Of a DNA stretch of 64,000 nt, positions 9,859-19,848 are shown piece by piece. Position numbers and translations under genes: made by a program. Origin of the DNA: Lota lota (lineage: Eukaryota > Chordata > Actinopteri > Gadiformes > Lotidae). The DNA lies in contig JACYXH010000824.1 of NCBI GenBank assembly GCA_026745465.1, positions 1 through 64,000 of the forward strand. The letters run 5' to 3'. Within the stretch, counting starts at the first letter, position 1, and each line of letters opens with the position of its first letter. The notes beneath the pieces were generated by a model. The model was not told the DNA's origin, made no database searches, and saw only the letters and a program-made list of their open reading frames with translations.

Positions 9859-12523
9859 CTGTTCTTCTCTTCCTCTGAATAATGGCTATGATTATTATTA
9901 AAGCCATTACCAGTATGACTCCTACTATTACTCCTGCCACTAGTCCTGTGTCTCCACATTCAGAATCAGTTGAATCAGTTCCTGGTTTTATCTGTTTTAG
10001 TCCCACAGATTCACATCTGAAATGAGAAGGACAAAACAACACGTTTAGTTTCAGGGCACACCCTGAAACTAAACGTATTGCTTTAGTGTATACACTATCC
10101 TGGGGGCAGCATAGTAGACCGGGTGTTTGACTCCTGATCCAAAGGTACTGGGTTCGATCCCCAATGTCCACAACCTACCTGTAGGCCTACAGGTTGGTTC
10201 TTGAGCTAGATGCCTAACCCCTACCTGCTCCTAATGACCTGTATCTACCTGGGTCTGAATTCACTGCAAGCTGCCTTGGATAAAATGAAAATATAAAATC
10301 GTATGTGTGATTTTAAAGCTTGTGTGATACTTTTGCATTTACAATTTTTCTCATTAAATAGAAGAGAAAACATTCAATTGAAAGCACTGGCTTAATGCTA
10401 GAAGTACCATTAATGTACTAACTGTATTGATAAATTAACTATAATATTCACTCACTTTGTGTGGTTCTGGCAAGACGATGATGCGCCCTCTGAGAATGTT
10501 CCATCAGTACATTGGAGGCACTCTGTGTCTTTATCTGCTGTTCCTGTGCAAATATAAATGTTGTGACCAAAAATGGATATTTACTTCTGCAATATAAAAC
10601 ATAGCAACCAAGCTGAAATTCATCAAAGCTGTTTGGTGAAAGCTCCAAGAAGGAACAAGGAAATAGAGAATTTTAATTAAAAGGAGTTCTGGGCTTAATA
10701 GATTCAGAAGATGGGTGTTGACACCAACCTCTTTGACTGATGTATCGACCAGGACTGCAAACCGTATGTCTCTGAGCGGCCATACATCCCCCTTCTGTTA
10801 GAGTCAGTACAGAAGTATCCATCCAGGATCTCACACAGAGCATCTGATGTTGATGTACACGACTTCTTCACCTTTAGGCCGAGACCTGTCAATCACAACA
10901 GATACAGAGGAACTGGAGAGGGCACAACGTCTCCCAACTGAGATCCACCTGAACCAACATTTACATCATAACATAATCAACAGTATATTTAAAATAATCA
11001 AATAATATGAATGTACCTGTGTCACACTTTGTACAGTTAGAGCATTGCTTCTGTCCATTAAGGCCTTCTTGGAAAGTACCTTTGGTGCAATCTGTGCACT
11101 TTGTTATGCTGATCTCTGTGCAGTCCATTTCAACATGCATTCCTGTTGGAAAGAACGTTTTAAATATGTTGTAGATTAATAGACAGTTTATGTTGAACAT
11201 GTTGTAGATTTCTGGACAGTCCATGTTGTAGATTTGTGGACAGCATATTTTGCATATCTTTTAGAGTAGTAGACCGTATATGTTGTACATAAACCAGACA
11301 AAACCTGTTGATTGCATACCCAATTTTACGCCGAAATCTTTGCGATTATCCGATATATGCCATTATCCGAAGAGGAAATTAGAAAACCAATTACAGGCTA
11401 CAGGTACATTCCACTGGAGAATAACTTATTCGACGTCTTCATGAGAACTCTCAAAGGCCCTTTTCCTTCTTGGGTTTACGTTGCTTTGGTGAGCACTGAG
11501 AAGCTTATCCTTTTGTTTCCCGATCCTGGAAATCTACAACTGTGAGATGCCAAATCTTTTTTCTAACTCTTTCAAAACAATAATTTGGTCAGCAAGACAA
11601 AGGACCTTTCGTTTCGACTTTTTTCTGCCATGGCGCATAAAGTCTTGCTAGATATGGCTGGAATGGCTGTGACTAATGAAAATATCAAATCAAATAAACC
11701 CACGTGACTATTCTCGTCAGAAAAAGTCGCCAGGCTTGTGCACATGTAAGAGCAATATCAAGGAAGTTCTGCGGAGAAAAAGGAACAGGGCCAGGCGATA
11801 AAGGCACTTGTTTTAAAGGAGATGTACTGAGTAGGCGTGGAAGGGTCTTTTGATCGGTCTACTTTTGAAGCAAGTGTACTTGTTAGAACACATTTATAGA
11901 GTAAATGTGGTGGACGCCCCGCGGTGATTAATGGTTTTGGGATGAAGAGGAGTACGCAATTAGCCGGTTTATGCAAATATTCAGTTCAAACAATATTTAT
12001 TTGGTAATGTCATAGAAGGAAAAAATCAGGCCTTTTAATGGCTATGCATACATATGTGCGTTTATCCAACATGCAAGTAGACTATTTTGCCTGTATATAT
12101 TGTTGATTTGTAGACAGTACATGTCGTAGATTCCTAGACAGTATATGTTGTCGATTTATAGACAGTATAGGTTGTAGATTTGTAGACAGTATATCTCGTA
12201 TATGTTGTAGATTCCTAGACAGTATATCTTGTAGATTCGTAGACAGTATATGTTGTAGATTCCTAGACAGTATATGTCATAGATTCGTAGACAGTATATC
12301 TTGTATATGTCATAGACAGTATATGTTGTAGATTTGTAGACAGCTTGACAAGAATTTATATTTGACCCTTACCAGGAGGACATGCAGGGCAACACTCCAG
12401 TCCTGCTCTGTACTCATCCGGGAGACACCGTGAAGCAACGGCAACGTACAAAGTATTAGAAACTGAACATATTAACATGAATTGTAGAAACATGGTTGTC
12501 AGCTTTGCATGAGCTTCAACCAT
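9859..12523 (-). CDS. TNFRSF14/CD40-like TNF receptor, five exons seen
   Basis: A type I membrane receptor of the TNF receptor superfamily, close to the fish HVEM (TNFRSF14)/CD40 group. Exon 1 (12373-12523) has a signal peptide (MFLQFMLICSVSN) and CRD1 start CLPDEYRAGLECCPACPPG. Exon 2 (11017-11142) carries CTDCTKGTF...CSNCTKCDT. Exon 3 (10729-10885) carries LGLKVKKSCTSTSDALCE and GYFCTDSN. Exon 4 (10456-10543) carries ECLQCTDGTFSEG. Exon 5 (9859-10016) carries CESVGLKQIKPGT and a membrane helix GLVAGVIVGVILVMALIII followed by QRKRR. All junctions have GT/AG. Exon 3 needs a one-base frame change at a five-G run near 10790 to read on into CMAAQRHTVCSPGRYIS, either an indel error or a lesion. 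The cytoplasmic tail exons and stop were not found. Either of the ATGs at 12523 and 12493 could start; the second gives the better signal peptide. Confidence 0.85.
10095..10300 (+). mobile_element. tRNA-derived SINE
   Basis: It has a tRNA-like head with an A-box-like stretch (tagtagaccgggtg) and a good B box (ggttcgatcccc), a non-tRNA body, and a fish-SINE tail resembling ctgccttggataaaa. It lies in the intron between exons 4 and 5 of the TNF receptor. It resembles the V-SINE type; the subfamily is not certain. Confidence 0.6.
11150..11290. repeat. Degenerate minisatellite, intron 1 of TNF receptor
   Basis: About five imperfect copies of a 24-27 bp unit (gttgtagatt-type core followed by agacagt). 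The same family expands again at 12090-12345. Confidence 0.6.
11300..11980 (+). other. Unassigned insert in TNF receptor intron 1 with a 77-codon ORF
   Basis: The minisatellite flanking this block on both sides (to 11290 and from 12090) is interrupted by about 700 bp of different sequence. It contains an ORF (11312-11545) with stretches that look protein-like (EEEIRKPITGYRYIPLENN, FPSWVYVALVSTEK). I do not recognise the product. It may be a fragment of an unknown mobile element; no termini were found. Confidence 0.3.
12090..12345. repeat. Minisatellite, about 26-bp unit, intron 1 of TNF receptor
   Basis: About ten copies of a 20-27 bp unit of the form gtagattcctagacagtata, with variants gtagatttgtagacag. 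The array is AT-rich and lies only 28 bp from the exon 1 donor. Confidence 0.8.
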
Positions 12524-13160
12524 CAAACCATGTAGTCACAGACTTTTCTTGAAGTTCTGAAATATCTGGGGAGAGAAAAAAAAAAGCAGTAAATACATTT
12601 AATAAATTATATAAGAAAATATATTTACTAGTTCTGACCAAGTAATTGAATTGGACAAGAGGCATTTGTGACGAGACTTTTAACTGTACATGTATCACTC
12701 CGCTGTACAGGTGTTTCTAAGAACCATTGATCCCATTAACGATGTAAGCTGTCAACTCATCAGAATAACACCTGCCACCAAAGCAACTGTCAACAGACTC
12801 TTATTTCACTGGCTGCACAATAAATGGAAACATACAGATCAACATACATGATACAGAGTAGCTGGCCTGCAGTAACGAGTAGACCTACACAAAGTAGAAG
12901 CTAGTGTGCAGGACGATGTTAATGCATTACATGGCAACAGTCAAATAAATGAATAAAATCAACAATCATTATATGTTGTCTCTTATTACTGTTACCTAAT
13001 AAATATATAAGTAAGTATATATTTAGCTATACTTACTATTTAGCTGAAATCGTTATTTATGCTGTTTTGTGCCAATGTGGTCTTTGTTTGTTTTTAGATA
13101 AGATTCCCTGTAATTAATTATTCAAAATAGCTATTTCAAATTCTGTTGGCCAAAGTAAAG
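12524..13160. other. No gene seen
   Basis: AT-rich DNA upstream of the TNF receptor start. Promoter elements could be here but no clear TATA box or CpG island stands out. Confidence 0.5.
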
Positions 13161-13167
13161 GTTACAA

Positions 13168-13965
13168 TTCTAGTTAGTATAGCTTGTTCTCAAATGTTCC
13201 ACCTCTAGTTAGTATAGCTTGTTCTCAAATGTTCCACCTCTAGTTAGTATAGCTTGTTCTCAAATGTTCCACCTCTAGTTAGTAGAGCTTGTTCTCAAAT
13301 GTTCCACCTCTAGTTAGTAGAGCTTGTTCTCAAATGTTCCCCCTCTAGTTAGTAGAGCTTGTTCTCAAATGTTCCACCTCTAGTTAGTAGAGCTTGTTCC
13401 ACCTCTAGTTAGTAGAGCTTGTTCCACCTCTAGTTAGTAGAGCTTGTTCTCAAATGTTCCACCTCTAGTTAGTAGAGCTTGTTCTCAAATGTTCCCCCTC
13501 TAGTTAGTAGAGCTTGTTCTCAAATGTTCCAACTCTAGTTAGTAGAGCTTGTTCTCAAATGTTCCAACTCTAGTTAGTAGAGCTTGTTCCCCCTCTAGTT
13601 AGTAGAGCTTGTTCTCAAATGTTCCACCTCTAGTTAGTAGAGCTTGTTCTCAAATGTTCCCCCTCTAGTTAGTAGAGCTTGTTCTCAAATGTTCCAACTC
13701 TAGTTAGTAGAGCTTGTTCTCAAATGTTCCAACTCTAGTTAGTAGAGCTTGCTCCCCCTCTAGTTAGTAGAGCTTGTTTCCCCCCCTTTAGTTAGTAGAG
13801 CTTGTTCTCAAATGTTCCAACTCTAGTTAGTAGAGCTTGTTCTCAAATGTTCCAACTGTAGTTAGTAGAGCTTGTTCCCCCCCTAGTTAGTAGAGCTTGT
13901 TCCCCTCTAGTTAGTAGAGCTTGTTCCACCTCTAGTTAGTAGAGCTTGTTCTCAAATGTTTCACC
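13168..13965. repeat. 35-bp minisatellite with short variants
   Basis: About 26 tandem units. The full unit is about 35 bp (ctctagttagtagagcttg followed by ttctcaaatgttcca). Interspersed short units of about 19-20 bp lack the ttctcaaatg half. The 5' units carry tagtatagc and later ones tagtagagc, so the array has expanded from a left-hand ancestor. No coding role is seen. Confidence 0.95.
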
Positions 13966-15592
13966 CCTATGCCATCTTCACGTATGAACTCTGGACAACG
14001 TCCAGAGAATCATGTCCAGACATTATTCCAGTCGCCCTTTCCTACATGTATCACAACAGAAGATCATCTGTGTCAGACGAGTCTCACTGGAAACACTGCG
14101 TTTGTTTTAGGCAAGGGGAAAAAGTCATCAACACTATCTGTGAATTCTTATTTGCATTTACTGCCACCTACTATGGTTGCAATAAATACCAAAATGGTAT
14201 ACACTGTATATATATCAAACAGCTATTTTAATGATATATCTATTGGGGACACTTTGAAACATGAGACGTATCTGCAGGACCCCCTGGTGGTGTATTCTGC
14301 ACTACATGAATAATAATGAATAATAATAATAGCTACTCATCTTGGCTAGCCTCAGTGTCAATCGCTCCTGCTTCAAACCATGCCATCCGATCCATCATCC
14401 ATCTTTAGAAAAGCCTTTAACGTTACCCAAGTTTACTTAGCATGTTTATTTCAGAACATGGCGTTTGTATGACGCGTGTATAAGGTCATATAGAGAGCAG
14501 AATCAGAATGTAGCCTGCTCTCTAAAGTAAACGGAGGAATAAGTTATGGGCATAGTAGGCTACTTGTAATCTGAAGAAACCTATCCTTGTACTACACCAC
14601 TGAATAACTGAAACTGACAGATCTGATAAAACAAATAAACCAGCGTTCAGATATTGATAACTGGCTGTGCAAAACCAATTTCTTTGTCAGGATGAGGGTA
14701 ACGAGAGAAACGTTGTCTTTTTTATATAGGTTTGTAGGTTATGTAAATTGTTCTATCATGGATTGTAATTGTTGAATGACCATGTACGGAGGGAATACTT
14801 TTATTATAACATAATGGTAAGTCCTAGACCATCATGACATGACTAACCGAACACCTGAGGAGCGCACCAACGTCTGCCCATGCACAGTAGCAAGTACGGT
14901 GGCTGCCATGGGAGCATATTCAAATAGCATATTGTGAATGCTCAACAATAATGTTTAGATCAATGAATTTAAAGTCTTGTTTGAGTATTCATTGTGTTTA
15001 TTTCTAGTATGCATCTATGTAAAATGTTTTTCTAATCATATCAGATTTGAATGATTACAGAGTGATTGTGTGACTAATATTTGTTCCATGTAGTTTTTAA
15101 ACTATCTTGCTTAATGCCCAGTTAATTCCTGAAGTGAGAGTCTTCAACTCTTCATGTAAATGATAATACATTCCCCTTGTATTTCTAAATTTATTCCGGG
15201 TCAATGTTCAAATTTGTTAGGGTACTGGAAAAACAGTAGACAGAAAATCTGAGCTTGGAGCTAAATGTGTTCAAGTGAACAGTGTCAAGCCAATAAGTAC
15301 AAGTCAGAATGACATGGGATCAGATAAGAGGTTGACATTTTGCACTTGAAAACAACAACTATTTTAAGAGATATGTCGGGCAAAAAACGAGAACAAATGA
15401 CCAATGAGCAAGCGTGGTCATGGAGGTATGGTTGGATGTGAGCTCTGATGAAATGCATAAATAGCGAAGTAAATTACATAGATGTTCCGTTTTTATGGTG
15501 CACTGAGAATAAAAGCTATTCATGTTAATAGTGCTCTGTCTTCGCCTCTTTGCAAACTAGTAGATTATTTCCACAACAATCCCAGTACAGCG
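13966..15592. other. No gene seen
   Basis: Unremarkable AT-rich DNA. Two overlapping short ORFs at 13956-14313 show no recognisable domain. Confidence 0.5.
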
Positions 15593-16636
15593 GGTGTTAC
15601 ACCGTATTCTGTGACCCCAGGGGTCGCTGTTGCACATTTCCTGCAACATGCACGAGTTTGAAGGCATTAAATCATTCATGTGCGGAAACATGCACGAGCT
15701 TCAAAGTAAACATCGTATCGCCATCGCACTCAGGATGGGTGCGTTCGTTTTATATAGCCCGCTGAGTGGATGAAGCAAAGCGGTTGATTTGGCTCTGTGG
15801 TGGCACGATGATGACGGGCCTTTCTTTCTTGATGCAAACGTGAATATAGAAACGGTGTTGGTCAATTCTAAACAGCATTTTACACAGTAGCCTATAGTAG
15901 GAAATACTCAAAGGTAAATCCACGTAATTAAACGCTGATTGTTGCTTCTTATGGGGAAAGAAGCAACGTTGGTGGATCGTAGTAAACGCCCCATCCATAG
16001 TATGTGTCTGTAAAATGCTAATCAAATCAAATGTATTTATAAAGCACATTTAATTACAAGGGGATGGGGGAGAGATCTTTCTTCATTACGAGCCCCTCTC
16101 TGATTGCTCAAACTGTGGTTTTTGTTATAATGTCAGTTTTTTGATTACTGTAGTATATGAAATAAACTATGAACTAATGCCTGTATGGGCGTGAAGTGTG
16201 CGTGATTGCAGTGACTTGGGTGGATTTGCAGCGTAAGGGTGATTTTAGTGACCGAAGAGCACAATTTTCAAAAAGCCGACAGTATTGCGCCCTGAGTATG
16301 GTGGCCACTGAAGAGGCAGTAGCCTATAGTTCCAGTGGAAGCACGGCGGGACGAAGCACCCGACAGCAACCTGTTTTTCATTTGTCATCCTGTATAATTA
16401 TTCATGTCTGCGATCACCACAGAGTCCACACGCAACAGGAAACCATCCACGATAGCATTTACAGTGGGGTCACAGAATACGACGGCCAGCTTTCATGGAT
16501 TGTGACCTACCGTGGATGGTTTCCTGTCGCACATGAACGACTTTATGCCTTCAAACGCGTGCATGTTGCAGAAAATGTGCAACAGCGACCCCTGGGGTCA
16601 AAGAATACGGTGGGTCACAGAATACGGTGTAACACC
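15593..16636. mobile_element. Non-autonomous inverted-repeat element A
   Basis: The ends are inverted copies starting GGTGTTACACCGTATTCTGT and extending about 100 bp (tgcaacatgcacg, tgaaggcat.aa, cattcatgtgcg). The right side also has an internal hairpin with arms caggaaaccatccac and gtggatggtttcctg. No transposase is encoded. The superfamily is unknown, but the first bases resemble those of the neighbouring element. Confidence 0.7.
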
Positions 16637-16638
16637 GG

Positions 16639-17259
16639 TGTTACAAGCCACATGGTTTCCAAGCTATCTGGTTCCCTAACGCATGCATGTGGCGGGCACG
16701 AGCATACGTACCCGGCTTGAACCAAATGAAGCGGAGTTTTCAAATCGGCATATTGGCGCCGACAAATTACTCACTTTAGAACAGCAACAGAAACGTCTTC
16801 CTTCGTGTTAGGCCTTGTATATGTTCCTATATTGATCACTAAACCAGAGGCAGTATTCAATGGGCTTATCATCCCTACACGAAACAGGACTCTGGGTTTG
16901 TTTTGTACTCTTCCTGACGGGTTCCTGGAAGGCGCGCGACTGCTGTGTTTATTTTATATTGGTGCAGTGTCCACCTATGACATCGCTGAATGGTTTTACC
17001 AAATATATTCTCTTTTACAAATATATTAGCCTAATGTTATTTATCGGGTAGTAAATTAATTAGAACTCTGTGTTTTTATACCTATTTACAAGAATAACGA
17101 CATATAACACATACAAACTAAAGAGAGGTTTGTGGAATTTTGACGAATATGCCGACGTTGAGCTCCGCTTCATTTGGTTCATCCGGGTACGTATGCTCGT
17201 GCCCGCCACATGCATGCGATCGGGAACCAGATAGCTTGGAAACCATTTGGCTTGTAACA
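16639..17259. mobile_element. Short Ginger-derived element B with CCGG target duplication
   Basis: The termini TGTTACAAGCC...GGCTTGTAACA and the next 90-190 bp match the long inverted repeats of the Ginger element at 49398-55750. A perfect CCGG repeat flanks it (16635-16638 and 17260-17263), fitting the 4-bp duplication known for Ginger. The middle (about 16734-17064) is not Ginger sequence but a second copy of DNA lying just outside the element at 17358-17672. It sits at the right terminus of element A. Confidence 0.75.
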
Positions 17260-17357
17260 CCGGCCAGTCCGATACAACGAGCAGCCTAGCCTGCAAGCTA
17301 ACTCCACAGCCTTGCACCGTTTCCCTAACGAAACAGCCAAGTTACGCTTGGTAAAGT

Positions 17358-17672
17358 TTTCAAATCCAATGGCGCCGACTGTTTACTCACTTTAGAACAG
17401 CAACAGAAACGTCTTCCTTCGTGTTAGGCCTTGTATATGTTCCTATGTTGATCAATATTAGGCAGTATTCAATGGAGTCCACGCGCAGAGCTCTGGGTTT
17501 GTTATGTTTTTCTTCTTCCTGACGGGTTCCTGGAAGGCGCGCGACTGCTGTGTCACGAGGTGCAGTGTCCACCTATGACATCGCTGAATGGTGTATTACC
17601 AAATATATTCTCTTTACAAATATATTAGCCTACATGTTATTTATATAGTAAATTAATTAGCTCTTGTTTTTA
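17358..17672. repeat. Copy of the interior of element B
   Basis: Highly similar to 16734-17064: both run from a ttttcaaatc start through ggcgccgac, ctttagaacagcaacag, cttccttcgtgttagg and cctgacgggttcctggaag to attaattag. Small indels separate the copies, for example 16855-16915 against 17465-17500. Only one copy is enclosed by Ginger ends. Confidence 0.85.
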
Positions 17673-18850
17673 TTTATATAAATATATAATATTATAATAC
17701 TATATGAATATGGTTTTCTTCATATTGAGTGATTGTATATTTGACTGACCGCTGATCAGGGTCAGCAGTGTCATCAATAAATTAAAGTCGCTTTGTAGAA
17801 TGGAACCTGCTGCTGATACCGGTGTTTTCCTACAGATATGACCACCAAGTCAGATTAAACTCATGTTCAAGGTAATCAATCATTTTTGGAGGAAATGAGC
17901 AAATATTTAGTGTATGGCTTGTTTGTAGCTGGAGGAGCGACTGCACAGACGGACTCAAGTGGCATTGCTTAACATAACAGTGCAGGGTCCCGGTGAATTA
18001 TTATAGTATGCATTACAACCTTCAGTGTTTTTTTCTGCAGTACCGTGAAAGCTACATTATTACTCTTGTTTAGCTTGTTGAGGCCTGGGTGGATGTGGGA
18101 CTTTTATTGTGGCGGACACAAGGCACTGATGTTCTGCAGGTTACTCAGGGAACAGTGTGTATACATGGCCGGGTCGTAGTCAGAACAGGGAACAGGGTGT
18201 ATACAGGGTCGTAGTCAGAACAGAACGGCTCTAGGAATACAGCGTTACATGAAACCATTTACCTCACATTAATTATATACATTCATATATTTATGTACAC
18301 AATATAGTAGAAAAGGGCCGGTCAAAGATAAGAGCTTAATAAAACGCAGAATACCTCCCATGTTATGTAGGATACCAATAATGACAACCCTGCAATTGCA
18401 CTTTTATATTCCTTTAACTACATGTTGTTTAACAACCTGTAATAATAATTACAGTGAAACATCAAAATCTGATGGCTGAACGCAGGTCCATAAAGAACAC
18501 CTTGTTCGTCTCATTAAATATACATGTAAAAAAAAAACATGTATATGTGAGAGAGAGAGTGAGAGATTAAGAGTGACAACCCCAGATTATTGTCATTTGG
18601 GTGGAGATGGCGAGGGAGCTTAACATCCTTGTTCTGACATGAGGAACCGGGCACAGAAGAGTGAAAAGATAATTTCCCCAAATGTTTCACGAAAAAATGA
18701 AATTCGACATACTAATACCTGGAGGCTAAGAAAACTCAGTTTCTACGTTTTAACCTAAGCTCTTGCAACACGGAGTCTGTTGGCATCTAAGGCACGTGAC
18801 ATTTAGTCAAACAAATACTCATGTCCCGTAACAGGAGAACCAGGGGACAG
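17673..18850. other. No gene seen
   Basis: AT-rich, no recognisable coding or mobile sequence beyond short simple repeats. Confidence 0.5.
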
Positions 18851-18957
18851 ACCCAGGACGACCAACCAGAGACCCTGGACGTCCCACCAAAGACCCAGGA
18901 CGGCCCACCAGAGACCCAGGACGGCCCACCGGAGACCCAGGATGTCCCACCAGAGCA
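18851..18957. repeat. 21-bp minisatellite, five units
   Basis: Five tandem copies of a 21-bp unit (agacccaggacggcccacc plus two bases). It gives an open minus-strand frame reading GGPSWVS repeats, which I treat as a repeat artefact. Confidence 0.85.
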
Positions 18958-19848
18958 GAAGTAATCACAAGTATTTACACCTTGGAGTGAAGGAATATTG
19001 TAGTCGTTTCTGCCAGCACAACCCTGTACGGTCACTGCTTCGGGGCACTATAGTGTACATACTGTATAGGACATTTATTATCATTTATACACCAGAACAC
19101 AATATTTAGGAAAAGCATGTGCTGCCGTTTCTTTTTACTTTGAGCATAGTTTCGGCGTTTCAATACATTTAGGTGCATTGAAAAGGTTTGTACGAAAAAT
19201 AAAAGTTGAGTTGTCGAGTTCTACTGAATGGGTTTAAGTTGTAATGACGGTAAAGTGCTTAGCAGATCCAAACTACAAATGAAAAGACGTCTCTTCTCTC
19301 ACAAGGTCACAAGCTACCCATAAAGTATAGAGATATCACAGGAAGGAACCGTTCCCAGTCCCATTGAAACAACCAGGAGTCTTTATAACTACTTATCACA
19401 CAGCACTGTCTAACAACTCCTAATCAACTTCTACCACGGCTACTCTGAGATCTGACTGGCTTAACACATCTTTTACTTTTACACTTCCCAGGATCGTGTA
19501 TAAAATAAGTGACTCGTCAATATTTTTTTATTAGACCTCGTCAATAACACTTAAACACAGTAACTGTTACTGATCAAAAATGAACACAAACATTTGGCTT
19601 TCTTGCAGCAAACAATCGACACGGACGATTCCAATACAGGTGAAGCCAAAACCAATCTCCTGCCAGCCAACAGTCATATTAATACACGTATAAACAAATA
19701 TAAGATCTAACTGTGGAGAACAAAGTAGCTCAGCTGACAAGTTCTCTTCAAAACCCAAATCAGTTTCTTCTAAAAGTTCTACCCCTGCTGTCGACCACAT
19801 AACGCTCTAGTGTCTAGTGCAAACAGCAACAACCTATGGATATCCTAG
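18958..19848. other. No gene seen; likely 3' region of the Ig receptor gene
   Basis: This lies downstream (minus strand) of the stop codon of the Ig-receptor tail exon. No further exon is evident. Confidence 0.4.

Noticed and set aside
10095-10170. tRNA gene
   Set aside because: The B box is good, but no cloverleaf with acceptor stem closes and a SINE body and tail follow.
13168-13965. CRISPR-like array
   Set aside because: Units are contiguous with no unique spacers, and the DNA is vertebrate; it is a minisatellite.
18787-19035. Minus-strand ORF with GGPSWVS repeats
   Set aside because: Open only because of the 21-bp minisatellite; no start context or homology.
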